In this document: positions 1 to 12,300 of the stretch, in pieces
How the letters are laid out: the number at the start of each line of letters is the position of its first letter
Numbering within the stretch: the first letter of the stretch is position 1
Assembly (NCBI GenBank): GCA_032358255.1
Contig: JAULBX010027473.1
Span: forward strand, 1 to 36,736
DNA from: Heterotrichella gracilis
Lineage: Eukaryota > Sar > Xanthophyceae > Tribonematales > Xanthonemataceae
Length of the DNA stretch: 36,736 bases
Direction of reading: 5' to 3'
Program-made: the position numbers and the translations under genes
Notes under the pieces: generated by a model
Database searches by the model: none
What the model saw: only the letters and a program-made list of their open reading frames with translations
What the model was told of the DNA's origin: nothing

Positions 1-1250
1 TCTTTGGATACCAGTGTCAAGGCAAGGGTATGGTGTACAAAGGGAAGGATCCCAACACCCGTGTGTCATTCACACGACCAGTTATTGGAAATACATTGTG
101 AAAGGCTTGATACGCTTCCGCGAGTGTTACACTTTGAGTCAAAGCTTCCCGCCACGGTGGCCTTGGGTATATTGTCAATAGTCAATCATTGCCGAGCATG
201 ACATGCGGGCATGATGCAGATGATCTTAATATTTCCTTGTGCGCCACAACGTGGCAGACAGAAAACAGGGAAACGCACGCATTTGCAAAATTTGACCTTG
301 AGGCGCAGTCTGCATGCCTTATGCTTGGCTTGCTTAGCCTATGGCATGAGCTTTTAATGGTACTACTAGCACTACCTTGACATTATGTTGCCAACATTTG
401 GAAGGCTATGGTCCACAACCTCTGTGGTGAATATCATGGTTGACGATTGTGCTCTAAATGGATAGTTTACTACCTCATTGAACTTAACAAGGTTTGTGTG
501 GGTACCCAGTTTGTTGTTGCCCTCGAGGTCAGGGCTGGCAGGCTGCCTAGCCTGTTACTGAAATTGCTGGTCGAACTTCGTGGTGTGCCGCTTCAGAATG
601 TGGAGAATGAGAACTTAGTCTAGTGGTTATCCTGTAAAATCCTACATAATACGACTGAGTCGTTAGACTGCCTGGCCCAGGGCTTCAAATTTTCAAAGAC
701 TCTAGTCAATACAGAGGTGGTACTACAGTAGTACCGGGCAGCGATGATTGCTCCCCCCCCTCCTACAGGGGTAGTATGTGTCCGGGATAATCCACATTGC
801 ACGTCAAACTGTTACAGGCTCTGCCAGGAACCTAGGTAACAGTTGCTATGCCGCCTTTGGCGTCAGACTGAGTCTCTGGTTTTTTACTTTTCTTTTCTTT
901 ATCAGTATTGCAAACCCCCGCCAAGTAGTATAGCAACCAAGGCAAAGTAGCATATGATTTAGTCACTGGCGGTGTATTGGAGCCCTGAGCAAAACAATGA
1001 AGTGTTGAAGCCCCCAAACAACACAAAAAACTCACTGCCCGCGATAAAACCCCTTGGCCAGGCCCTGGGCCTGCATGTCAAGGGCTGTCATCGCACTTTT
1101 TTACCTGTTCAACAGCTGGCAGCATTGATGCTCCCAGCCAGTTGAATGTGGCAATAAGCTGTGAACAGGGCACACCACGTCTTCCAGACTTGCTCCAATC
1201 CCGCCCGCAACGCATGTACGAATGAAGGAGACAGCTCACCCCCCCCCCCG
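1..1250. other. Left flank: intergenic and EFR3 3' UTR
   Basis: I recognise no gene here. The small open frames on both strands resemble nothing I know and show no splice-linked continuation. The right part should be the 3' UTR of the minus-strand EFR3-like gene. On the minus strand a TGTAA, the usual green-algal poly(A) signal, lies at 816-812, about 435 nt past the stop codon. A possible dispersed repeat lies at about 839-1035 (separate entry). Confidence 0.5.
839..1035. repeat. Candidate dispersed repeat
   Basis: The segment begins near a GTTGCTATGCCGCC motif followed by a TTTGGCGT box and a long T-rich tract. The same order (GTTGCTATGCCGCC, then TTTGGCGT, then a T-rich tract ending in TTATCA) occurs on the minus strand at about 32135-32070. 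The match is short and interrupted, so this is only a candidate repeat family. Boundaries are uncertain. Confidence 0.3.
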
Positions 1251-4200
1251 TCAGTTCACCAGCATGGGCGTGAGCACACTGGCCTGCCTGAAAGCACCAC
1301 CCTCCCCACCAAAAAGCTGGGAGGCACCACCACCACCACCCTCCTCCCCATCCCCACCACCATCCAGCGCGGCCAGCGCCCGTGCGGCACCCCCTCCGCC
1401 ACCCCCACCCCCCTCTGCCCCTGCCACCACATCCATGAAGTGGACCCCCCCTGCTGGTGCCGCCTGGGAGGCTGCAGCCGCTGCCTGGGCGTCTTGTAGG
1501 GCGGCCTGCGGGGGTGCGGAGGCCAAGTGGGGTTAGAAGGAGTGGTGATGGCCAGTGTGGTGGTGCAGAGGTAGAGTTTTCCTAGGGTACATTGTGTGCG
1601 GCTCACCCCACCCAACATACTCCAGGATAATTTTGATCGGCGCTTTGTAAATTGTGGGTGGTTGCGAGGCAAACGGAATGAATTACTAAACAGTTTACAC
1701 ACACGCCAGAATTTCATCGAACCATCAGCCACCCTCCCACCCATCCCCCTCCACCCCACCCCCTCACCTTGATCAGCTCCTGCACCCCCGGCACCACCTT
1801 TGGCCCCCTCCCCAGCGCCCTGGTGGAGGGGGTGGTGGCGGGGTTGTTGGCCGCCATTGCCCGCAGGTTGCGCGCCCACACACCCCCGCTGTCGCTGAGG
1901 GCGGATGAGGAGCGCAGGGAGGCACCAGGGCTTGTGGCCAACACCTGCGGGAGGGGAGGGAGGTGGTCAAGAGGGTTTTACCCAGCCAACCTAAAACCTA
2001 CAAAAGCCCTATGCGACCCGCATATTTTAGAGTCAAACACTGGCTGTGGCGGCAATGCACACACCCTCGCCTGCATGCATGCATAATGGTAGATACAAAA
2101 TCCCCAACCCTAAACCCACCTTGAGCCGCGGCTGCAGCGCTGACGCGGGCACCGCCACAAATGGCATCCCCAGCTCCCTCCCCACCCACGCCCCATTCCC
2201 GAGCGTCTGCAGCTGGGGATTGCCCTCCACAGCCGCAGTCGCTGCGGCAGCAAGGGGGGCATACCCCTCGAATCGAGCAGGGGAGGTCATTTCCCTCAGG
2301 AACGGCTCGCACAGCTCGTCAGGGGAGGCGGTGGAGATGCGGGAGGCTGCGGCGATGACGGGTGGGGGAATGGGGCAGGCCAGTTGGGTGAGGCGGGGGC
2401 AGGCGAGGGCGGCTGCTAGGGCATGGAGGAGGGTGTTGCTGAAGTGGAGGGCGGCCACACGCAGCTGCAGGGGTGGAGGATGGGTCATCATAAATGTTGT
2501 TTTACTCATCGCAAATGATCAGGATCAACAACTGCGGCGGGAAATGAGCCTCTCTTTGTCCCAAAGCTCCCTAGAAAGCGGCGTGACCCAAGTACATTGC
2601 CACATTTCCCAATTGCCCATGACAAATGCCCCGCTCATTGACAGTGCTCCAGCCTAGACCCCACACACCACACTCACCAAAGCCCCCCGCCACCCACTCA
2701 CCACCCACCCTCACCTTTGGCGGCAGGTGCGCCAGCCTGGAACCCCCACTTCCCCCACCAACCACATCGTGTTGCGTGGCCAACGCCAGGCGCAGCGCCC
2801 TCAGTGCCGCGGGTGGGCCCCCCTGCTCAGCCACCACCCCCGCAAGGCTGGCCTGTGCGGCGATGAGCTCCCAGTCATTGCTGGGCATCTCAAGCTGCGA
2901 GAGGGGGGTGGGAGGATGTGGGTGTGGGGTAATGTGGGTGTGGGAGGGGTGAGAAGGGGGGGGGGCTGACAGGTGGGTAGATGGTACTGCAAGCGAGCTG
3001 ACTCCGCTCAGCCACAATGTTCTGCGTTTTGAGGTGTTTCCTCAGGGCATACCTCGGATCAATGCAATGCACTTGCTAGGCACCACCCGCGAACGCACAA
3101 CAAGCCCCCCTCCAACCCCAACCTCTCACAACACCAACATCACGCACCTCGTGCCACACCGCAGAGAGCAGCTCCCTGGCCTGGTTGTCCCTGAGCGGCC
3201 CCCCATGCAGCCTCAGCAGGTGTGCCAGTATTGAGTGCGCCTGTGCCCGCTGGGGCGGCTCCCACCCCACCAGAATGCACATGATCTCCTGGAGGAGCAG
3301 CTGTGGGAAGGGCTTGTGGGGGGTGCGGCCCTGTGGGGGGGAAGGGAGGGGAGGGGGGTTCAATGGGAGGAGGGCGGGGGGTATGATTGTAGTCATGATC
3401 TCCTGGGGCAGTAGCAGGGGGAAGGGCTTGTGGGGGGTGCGCCCTGGGGGGGGGAAAGTCAGGGGGGGTGCCAGGCCACTGCTTGATGTAGTGCATGTAG
3501 AGTTTGCGGTGCATGGTTTACAAGAGTGTGACCCGGGTGCAAACGCCCCTCCACCACTGCTACGGGAGGGGCATCACAGCGCTCCCAGCCAGCTAGGGTT
3601 TAGGGGTCATAATCTAGTGTTTACGCATAGCACTTTCCACCCACCTTCTCCCCCTCCTCCACCACACTGGCCACCGCATCGCAGCACTCAAGTGCCTGTG
3701 TGGCTGAGTCACATGGGCCGGGCAGCTTGCTGATCACCCCACCCAGTATCTCCTGCACCTGCACGCCGCTGCCAACCTGCGCATGGGGGCAAACGACAGG
3801 AGAATTAGATTTAAACTGTGCATGGGAAACCACTGGGACATTAGGGTCAAGTCTCATAAAATTATATCACAATTCATTGCCAAGGTTTGCATGCCACCCA
3901 AAACCCCATGCTCCTCGCCAGTCGCTAAGTGCATCCATGCGCAGCTGCAGAAACCCCACAATGCACCCTACGCAGCTAGCCTGGACCTCTGCCAGATCCA
4001 GTGGTTTAGGCTTTAGCCCTTTGCCCACATACATACCTAGGATTCAGCATTCCCCCATTACCCACCCATCCACCTACCCACCCACCTTCCTGGCCAGCGG
4101 CTTAGCGCAACCCCGCACCGCCATGCACGGCTGCAGGAATCTCTCAAAACACCCTACACAGCTAGCCTTCTGTCAGGACCTGTGGTTTACGTTTGAGCAT

Positions 4201-7200
4201 CCACTCCCAACCACCCACCTTTCTCGCCAGTCGCTTAGCGCAGCCCAGTACCGCCATGCGCAGCTGCAGGTAGCCCTCAAAGTCCATGGCAGCATCAGCC
4301 AGGGGTAGCTGGGAGGGCAGCAGGCGCAGGGCTAGCATGAGGGCGGGGGTGGAGAGGGCAGGCTCGAGCGCCTCACCTGCAGGAGGGGAAATGGGGAAAT
4401 GGTTTTGATTCTGTATACTGTGCTGGGACAACGTTGGGATTCATCCAAAATAGCCACCAATTTCTTCAGCGCCTCCTTGGTACCCATCACCCACCACCAC
4501 ACAACCACCGCACCATCTCCATTAATCCTCCTTGAGCAACAGCCATTCGCCCCCACCCTATCCTACCCCCACCGTCACCCCACTTACCCTCCTCCGCCGC
4601 CAGCTCCACTATTGCCACGTTCTCCTCGAGTGACAGCCCTCCCTGGCCGATGTGCCCCAGCAGGCATGCAAACAGCAGGTAGCGTTGGTGCTCCTGGGTG
4701 GCGGAGGCGCGCACAATCTGGGGACGGAGAAACGAGGGGGGATTGGGAAAACAATATGGGATCGAAAAGCAACATCAGGAAACGGCAGGGATCCTGCGGG
4801 TTGAGATGCTGCCACTGTCAGCGGGCGTTTGAAGCTGCTGCGGCGGGTACTCTTTTTTGAACATGGGACAGGTCTCATGAGGACGGCGGAGGCGCGCACA
4901 ATCTGGGATTTCTACGCGTTGGGCTGCCGCCGCTGCAAGTAATGTGACTCGGAATTGTCTGCACAGTGAAGGCTGGCGACACATGTGGACAACAATTGCT
5001 CAACACATATTTTTGACGGTACCCAAGTCATGGGCTGTGCCTCACCTGCAGGCTGGCCTCCATGGACGGCCCCCCCAGCCACAGCTTGTGCGCGTCGTAG
5101 TAAGCAAACAGCATGCGCACCACGCGCTTGCCCTCAGAGGCATCCTGCACAAGGGGGAGGGAGGAACTGAGAAGGGAGGGGATGCAAGACTGTGTAGTGG
5201 CAGGGGACATGAGCTCATGCTCAGGATTGTAATCAGCACCAACCCCAGAAACCTACCCATGCCATGTGGCCCCAGCACTTTGCCCTCTTCTACCGTCCGG
5301 TGCGCATTCAGGGGCCCCTACCCTTGTCACGTGACCCCGCTCATTATACCAAATTCTCCACCCCACTCCCCACGCCCTAAAGCTCTACCGGCCCCTACCC
5401 TTGTCAAATATCCCTATCTTCCCCCTCCGCCGTGATCCATACTAGCACCCTAAATCTTAGCCTCCATCCCCACCAACCAAAACCCTTATCCTACCCTTGT
5501 CATGTGTCCAAGCTGCGCCAGCACCTCCCTGGCTGCCCCCTCTGCAGTAATCTCTATGTGCAGCTCCCTGGCCAGGCGGGTGGTGGCCTTGCGCTCAAGG
5601 CTGGCCTGGCGACGGTGCGCAAATGAGGAGCCTGCACATCAAAGATACTGTCATTTCTATGCAAAGGTAGTTGGCCAGGTGGGTGCTGGCCTGGCGACAG
5701 TGCGCAAACAAAGAGCCTGCGTATTAAATCCATCGTTTCTTACATCTTATTTTTATGATACAAACGTGTGGTACGGTAGCCATTTAACCACATGCATTCC
5801 AGCAATGCAGCCACCTGGCAATCCCTATACCACCATCACCACCACCCACCTCCACGCCCGCCACCCACATGGCAACCCCGGCTCCACCTCCACTCACCAC
5901 TACCTCCACACCACCCCACGCCACCACCTCCACACCACCCCACGCCACCACCACCACCACCCACCTGGCGACCCCGGCTCCAAGGGGCACACATTATCCA
6001 GCACGCATGCCCCTATCGCATCCAGGTGCGCTGTTACACATGCCAGGCGCACCACCAGGCGCAGGTGGGCGGCAAGGGACTGAAGGCAAGCCACCTGCGG
6101 GGCGAGGGGGGTTCCATGTTGATTTGGTGCGTGTGCTCTGGGAGTGGGGTGGGAGATGGGTTAGAGGAGTGGGTGGAACATCTGCTGCTGTGGCATGAAC
6201 ACCCACCCATACGGAGCCCCTCCAACACCTTCATATCCACACCCCCACACCCTGTCACCCAGTCTTGGACGCACACCCCCATGTCGCGTCGGCACTCCCA
6301 ACACCACCGAACCCCCCATCCTATCCATCCCACACCACACACCCCACGACACCCACCTGCAGCGCCACCCTGTCATCGTGTGTACCCTCCATTGCAGGTG
6401 GGCTGTTGATGGCTGCCAGCTGGCACAGCAGGGGGGCAAAGGCCTCCAGCTGGGCTACATAGTCCCCGTCAACCTGGGGGAGGGGGAGGAGGAGCGTGGG
6501 GATGGGAAAACGGGGGCTGGAAACAACGACGCCAGGAATGAAACAGAAATAGGAAACAACCAAGGGTTGTGCAGGTCCAGTGATGGGGCAAGTCAGTGGG
6601 GATGGAACCAAGGTTGTGGTAGACGGATAAAATCAAGAAGGTAGAAATAAGGAGATTGCACATGGGATCCTGCCAAAGTTACAGGGATGGAAACAGAGGT
6701 CACCAACACCGATATAGGGTAATTTTGGAGTTTGGGGCAATGTGCCGCCTGCCCTTATTTTACCTGTGCCTCCGCAAAGTGTTTGAGCAGTGTGGCGGCC
6801 AGTGTGCGGATCTGCGCCCGGGGGTGGCGGAACAGGGTACCCACCTGCACGGCGCAGGGGTGGAGGGGGGAGTAGGTAGGGGTGGGAGGCTGACATAATG
6901 CACGTGGCGGGAGGGGTATCATGGCCATGCAGGGGCATGAGCATTGCACTGACCATATTCTACCGGGTGGGTACCACCATTCCCCAAGGCTTTTTTATAT
7001 ATTGGTTATGAGAGTCATAAGTTCCGACTAAGGGTAGCGATATTTTTCGAATTTCCCTGAACTTTGCGGGATAAAATGGGGAGCATGAAAGTGCGGTAAG
7101 CGGCACGACTGGTTGGCCACCATCTGCCACACTTGAAAGAGTGTCAGTTAAGCCTTGGCTCTAAAACTGGGGTGAGGCATACCCAGACATGCTAACCTGG

Positions 7201-8631
7201 CTTCGAAGCTGGAAAGCAAATACTTACTTACTTACTTAAGTTCCGACATCTACACTCTGCACACGGCGGTCCTGGTGCAAGCCAACACACACCTTGTTCC
7301 CAAACCCCCCCAATCACCACAACCTGCATCCCTCCCCCCCATTTTGCCCCCCTCCCCTCCCCCTCCCCCCAAACCCACCACGCTGTCCATGTGCGCGTTG
7401 CCTGACTCTGTTGAGAAGGTGCGGTAGTCTGGCTCAGCCTCAAAGTGAGCCATGAAGTAGCGGCGCTTGCTCTGTACGGGTGGGGGGTGGGGTGTTTTGA
7501 AATCAGGGGGGTGGGTGTTTTGAGGCCAGGGGGGTGGGGGCGTTTTGAGGTCGGGGAGCTGCGCCAGTGCATGCGTTATTTCCTCAGCATACAAGCAATT
7601 CCAGGTTGGGGTTATGTGGCGCAAGCTTGTGCAAGGCTCGTTGCTGGTCTGGATTTTGTTGGCAATGCTTGTAATATAAATAGTGATGTGTTCCTCCCTT
7701 GAGTTGCACCACAGCGCATGAAAGGGTGTGCTGCTGCTGTCCAGAGTGTCGTGGACACAATTGATCAATGTGGCGCTTGTTGTCCAGGATGGGGACACAA
7801 GCGACCAATGTGGCCGGGGTATGCACTTAGGGTACAGGCATGCAGGGGTGTAGGGTTTGGCCCGCACCACTTTCTGCACCACCAGCTCCTTCCCGAAGAA
7901 GTGGCTGCTGTCCTGGTCAAGGTGCTCAAGCAGGTAGATGTACGCCTGCACCGCCATCTTCACATAGCCGTAACGCTTCAATCGCAGCTCGAGCAGGATG
8001 CGGCGGGCGATCCGGCGGGACACCTGGGTGGGTGGGGTGTGGGGTGTGGGGTGTGGGGTGTGGTGAGGAGGGGCGGTGAGGTGGTGGCAGAAGTGGTGGG
8101 AGGAGGAGGGGGAGGGTGGCATGCGTGGGTGTGAAGGGGGGTGTGGGGGGCGGGGGGCCGGTGCCGTGTCCATGCAGTACAGTGACTGTCACGCATCCCT
8201 TCAGGTGCTTGTTAGGTTGTGGGGTGTATGCAGGAGTGATTTATGTGGCAATGGTAATTGTGGTAATCTGCTGATGCAGGTTGGACGTACGGAGTACTTG
8301 AAGCCCTGGATATGCGTGTGACCTTTGAAAGGTGGGGGACAAAGAGCCTCCCTCCCGTGGCCACCCATTCCTTCACACCCAAACACCAGCAGTGCTGCTT
8401 CCCTTCTGTAAATCCCACAAAATATACCTTGGGTGCTCTGTGCGGGTTCTTCTCCAGATACTCTGTCAGCTTCTTGATCTTCTTCTCGGTGGATGCATCC
8501 AGCTTTTGGTTGAAAGGGGGAGGGATCACAGGGAAGATGTCGGGCACCAGCTTGTTGTAACGCTTGACGGGCTTCTTGGAGGCTGGTATCGCCCCGATGC
8601 ACTCCCGCACGGAGATGAAGCAGAACACCAT
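1251..8631 (-). CDS. EFR3-like (plant SRL2/EFOP type) plasma-membrane scaffold protein, 16 exons
   Basis: Exons (minus): 8631-8428, 8023-7871, 7471-7379, 6844-6764, 6473-6357, 6094-5965, 5631-5495, 5144-5046, 4717-4588, 4376-4219, 3776-3645, 3330-3148, 2894-2715, 2464-2120, 1944-1768, 1505-1251; all join in phase and give 857 codons plus TGA. The start is a true ATG. The N-terminus has a Cys and a basic patch, then KKPVKRYNKL and DIFP, the hallmark of plant EFR3 homologues (PVKRYKKLLADIFP-type). Exon 2 continues the family's 'N-P-R-P' then long-helix region, and exons 4-12 give HEAT/ARM-like helices (FAYYDAHKLW, RAQAHSILAHLLRLHGG). The C-terminus is Gly/Ala-rich. Known role of the family: palmitoylated or basic membrane anchor that recruits the PI4K-alpha complex to the plasma membrane. 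Plant members are usually somewhat longer, so a small exon between 3645 and 3330 may be missing. Many exon edges have echo copies in adjacent introns. A SINE sits in intron 3. Confidence 0.85.
3281..3451 (-). repeat. Echo of EFR3 exon 12 acceptor edge
   Basis: The 5' edge of exon 12 with its acceptor (about 3281-3338) has a diverged copy at 3395-3451, offset 114 bp, in the upstream intron. The copy keeps a CAG acceptor after a C-rich tract and encodes a similar HKPFP..LL.QEIM peptide. Confidence 0.85.
3912..4270 (-). repeat. Threefold tandem copies of EFR3 exon 10 donor edge
   Basis: The 3' end of exon 10 with its donor (4214-4270) recurs at 4081-4137 (offset 133) and, more diverged, at 3912-3950. 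The 4081 copy keeps the AAG|gtgggt donor and an open frame reading like the parent (MAVRGCAKPLARK versus MAVLGCAKRLARK). Flanking intron sequence is copied too, so the unit spans the exon-intron junction. Confidence 0.9.
4700..4907 (-). repeat. Echo of EFR3 exon 9 acceptor edge
   Basis: A 23-bp identical segment spanning the acceptor and first codons of exon 9 (4700-4722) is repeated at 4885-4907 in the upstream intron. The copy keeps the CAG acceptor. Confidence 0.85.
5601..5728 (-). repeat. Echo of EFR3 exon 7 acceptor edge
   Basis: The 5' edge of exon 7 with its GCAG acceptor (5601-5640) has a close copy at 5686-5727, offset 85 bp, in the upstream intron. The copy also carries a GCAG-like acceptor (GCAGG changed to ACGCAGG). 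Confidence 0.85.
5866..5981 (-). repeat. Echo of EFR3 exon 6 donor edge, in CCA-rich intron
   Basis: The donor edge of exon 6 (5962-5981) recurs at 5866-5885 with the GT changed. Between them lies a CCACC-rich tract with a roughly 25-bp tandem unit (CACACCACCCCACGCCACC) repeated twice. Confidence 0.75.
7018..7247 (+). mobile_element. 5'-truncated tRNA-derived SINE copy with target-site duplication
   Basis: An 11-bp direct repeat TAAGTTCCGAC flanks the element (7018-7028 and 7237-7247). The body (7029-7236) starts at TAAGGGTAGCG, which in the longer copy lies directly after the tRNA B box, so the head is lost. It ends with an ACTT repeat tail. Two further copies lie at 19003-19288 and 36601-36736. 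Target duplication, 5' truncation and a short-repeat tail are the marks of LINE-mobilised SINE insertion. It sits in intron 3 of the EFR3-like gene, antisense to it. Confidence 0.88.
8028..8064. repeat. GGGGTGT microsatellite
   Basis: Short G-rich tandem array of GGGGTGT-type units in EFR3 intron 1, next to the acceptor of exon 2. On the transcribed strand it forms a C-rich tract upstream of the acceptor. Confidence 0.7.
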
Positions 8632-9348
8632 TGCGGTGCAATGTCAGTTGGACTCTGCTTCAACGGTTCGACCAGTCACTGCTATCTAGCTCTCGCCAAA
8701 GCTGTTCCAGCATGGTCTGTCACTGCTGTGGACGAGCCTGAAGGCTTTCGTCTGCATCAGTACGCCCTGACCAGGGATAATTGGCCCTTGGCTGGCATGC
8801 ATGCATTCAGGCCACTGATGCCACATGCCTGACAGGTTGTGACATAACCGCGCAGTTGTTTTGAGTTTGTGACGAGATAAAGGGTCAAATAAGGTATATG
8901 TGTGCTGGGTTTAGGAGGCTTTTATGTCGTTTGGCCAGAGAGTTGTGTCGACGTATCACCCGTTTGACAGTTGGCATATGCATGCATTGGAACGCATATC
9001 AAGTGCCCAGTTGAGTTTCGTATTCCAGTGATACAAGCAGCAACCGTTTACGTTGCTGCACGCTGACTATCTAGTCGATAGAAATGCAAACTCTATCTTA
9101 CCCTTCTAAACCTGGGCACTAGTTATTGCCTATTTTCCTGCTTGTATTTCCTTCCACCTTGACATCGCACTGCAGAGGTGTTATTTACCCGCTGGTCCCC
9201 TCAGCTTACCTGAACGCGGACCGTGGACAAAAACGTCAACGTATTGAACCTGCACTGGAGCAACTCACCTGGTAAAGCAGTGAAACCACTACCTAAGGAC
9301 AAGGCAAGGGTGCATTTGGAGCAAGTGGGCGGCATGTGAGGGGCCCCC
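8632..9348. promoter_or_regulatory. Divergent intergenic region between EFR3 and TsaD genes
   Basis: 717 bp between two start codons that face away from each other; it presumably holds both promoters and 5' UTRs. I find no convincing TATA box, RNA gene or repeat in it. Either gene could have a non-coding 5' exon here. Confidence 0.4.
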
Positions 9349-12300
9349 ATGCACACAGTGCGCCACTCAGCCAGCTGCAGGGTCCTGTGGCAGCTGGCCT
9401 CCAGAAAACGACTACACAGAACAACTTACAGTCACCAATCACCCAACTGCAGCCCTAGGAGGCTTCCCCAGCAGGCTATAGCTACCAGCCTTCAGGGACT
9501 ATGGCCGCACACCCAGCCACCCTACAAGGCAGCCCATACCCACACGCGGTCCTACAGCAACACAGCAAGTGCCAATGGTAAGGGCGCCCTACTGTGCAAG
9601 ACCGTCTTGGCCAGCGTGGATTTTCCTTCTTGGCCCCGTTTTATCTCCGTCACTGTGGCGGCTATAGCACACAGTACTATGCACCAATAGTTGCCACTCG
9701 CCGTGCACTCCTGCCTGTTAATAGAAATACAGCTGCCACTGTGTGCACAGCTCTTACCATAAGATTAGGCAAGCTCAGATAGTAAGTTATATTACAAGTC
9801 GCCCAGGTGGGGTCATCCTAGCAGAGAGAGCAGCTGCACAACTCATCAAAACTTGCAAACTCTACCGTAGTACAATCTGCAGAGTATTCCATGAGGTTGT
9901 GCAGATTCCTGAAATGCATATATGTTTGCAAATACCCAGGTGGTGCGCCCAAGCTCATCCTGGGCATAGAGAGCAGCTGCGATGACACAGGGGTAGCGAT
10001 AGTGTCAACCTCTGGGGAGATACTCGGGGAGGCACTGGCTTCACAGGTACACCCCACAAATCCTTACCAGGGTGCATTCATGGGGACAAAGCATAATGAG
10101 AATGTACACGAGTGGCAACTGCCAGGCAACACCCTCGGTTACCCTACGGAAGGGTTTGTGGTTTGTGATGCCCTGTATTACCCTACGTAAGGGTTCATAA
10201 TTTTCAACTCCGGGCACTGCCATGGCGCCCATGCCCCTCAACACACCACCGAATCCAACGAAAAGCAACAAAATGATCTTGCAGCAAGGCACAGGAGGCC
10301 CAGTCAGCTTTCTTGTCATGCCTCCACATATTTGGCTCGAAACCTCAGTTGGAACCCTCAGTGTTGACTTCATCGTTGAAGTAGCTGGAACCCTGTATCA
10401 ATTACCACCCCTCCCCTTAATTTGTAGGTTGACATCCATGCCCCCTGGGGAGGCGTGGTGCCCAACCTGGCCATGCAGGCGCATGCAGACGCAATGGACA
10501 GGGTGGTGGATGAGGCGCTGCAGGTCAGAACCACGTACCCTCAACCCTGATCCTTAAACCCTTAAACCTAAGCAAGGCAATAGACAGGGTGGTGGAGGGG
10601 GCGCTGCAGGTCAGACCCATGTACCCTGAACCCTGTACCCTAAAACCCTAAACCTTAAACAAGGCAATGGACAGGGTGGTGGAGGGGGCGCTAGGTCAGG
10701 AACACGCGAAAACCCGGCTACAAGCTTATATTCACCTGTGGACGAGGCCTGCACATTGATGATCATCAGCATTGGCATCGGCAACATGAGCATAATTTTT
10801 AATTGATTACATAGCCACCATCCATCAGTGTTGTCGCCACTGGTATCATCCTGCATAATGACATCAACCCACTAGATCCCTCATAACCTGTCAATCGAAA
10901 TGGCAACCTGTCAGGTTTGGGTGGGTGGGAGGCGGCAACTGACTTGAATGTTGATTTGCTTGCAGGCTGCTGGGCTGGTTGCTGGGGATTTGGATGCTGT
11001 GGCGGTGACTGTGGGACCTGGGCTCAGCCTGTGCTTGCGGGTGGGTCGGGGGTGGGGTGCATACCTGGGGTCAACGAGTGGGGTTTGGGTTGGGGGCGGG
11101 TATTGTGGGTGTATGGATGGTGGTGGTGTGGTATGCATCAGGGTGTGGGTGTGGTGGTAGGGCATGGTCTTCACATATATTGGAAGTTTATCAGCGGATG
11201 GTTGCATCCGTTATGTGTATCGTTAAGCCCTGCCTCCAAACCCTAGCCTGAACCCTACACCCCCCCGCAGGTGGGCGTGCTCAAGGCTCGTCAGCTGGCA
11301 GCCCAGCACCAGCTGCCCCTGGTGCCTGTGCACCACATGGAGGCGCACGCGCTGGTGGCACGGGTGGGGGGTGAGGTGGGGTGTGGGGTGGGTGGGGTGG
11401 CCTTCCCCTTCATGTGCCTGCTGGTGTCAGGGGGGCATAACCTGCTGGTGGTGGTGGAGGGGGTGGGGCGCTACGTGCAGCTGGGGACCACGCTGGATGA
11501 CGCCATTGGTGAGTGCGGTGTGGAGGGTACAAGTTGGTGATGGAGGGGATGGAGGGGTGGAGGGGAGGGGGGTGCCTGAGGACAATGCTGGATGATGCTA
11601 TTGGATGTGTGAATGTGGATGTGTGTGCATAGGGGTGCGCTCTTGGGAGGACAGTGATAGCTCCACCCACCAACTTTGGATAAATTCCAAAGCAGGTATC
11701 ACCCAGTCTTTCCGCTAAAACCTAATGTGTGCCATGTTAAACCCCCTAAACTCAACCTGCAGGGGAGGCGTACGACAAGGTGGCTCGCCTGCTAGGCCTC
11801 GACCTGCGGCCCAGCGGGGGTGCTGCACTGGAGCAGGTGGCAAAGCACGGGGACCCCATGCGCTTTGCATTCCCGCTCCCCATGAAGCGGCGCCCCAACT
11901 GCGACTTTTCGTACGCTGGTCTGAAGACCAGCGTGCGGCTGGCCATCGAGCGGGAGATGCCACATGGCGCCACGGAGGAGACGCGGCAGGTGGGGGATGG
12001 GTGTGTGGAGAGCGGGGAAAGAAACCCCTGATTGGGGTTTGGCTTGTTGTTGGGGGTAGCAAAGGTGCATGGGGTGACGGTGGCATGTGGAAGGTACCTG
12101 TGTGTGTAGTCCATGGGGCGAATGATTGTACAAAGGTAGATATGTGTGTGTGGTGTGTGCGGTGATATACTTTCTAGGGTTGTACATGGCGAGGGGCCAT
12201 GACAACACCCTAGCCTGAAATGCTGTTGCCCAGATCCCAAGGCACATGCACACTTCACCTGGGCATCGCTCCTGCAACAGCGCCGCCACTGTCACTCATG

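Noticed and set aside
1256-1879. 207-codon minus-strand open frame near the EFR3 3' end
   Set aside because: Low-complexity Pro/Arg/Gly translation out of frame with the EFR3 exons at 1944-1768 and 1505-1251, which join in phase.
3455-3514. An extra EFR3 exon (MHRKLYMHYIKQW)
   Set aside because: No convincing acceptor precedes it and it is out of phase with the 3330-3148 exon. It lies beside the echo copy of that exon, so I left it out, although a missing small exon here remains possible.
5792-6409. 205-codon His/Pro-rich plus-strand frame
   Set aside because: Translation of a CCACC-rich intron tract and antisense EFR3 exons; no family resemblance.
7250-8173. 307-codon minus-strand open frame read as one gene
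   Set aside because: Only two parts (8023-7871 and 7471-7379) resemble EFR3. The middle is intron that happens to stay open.
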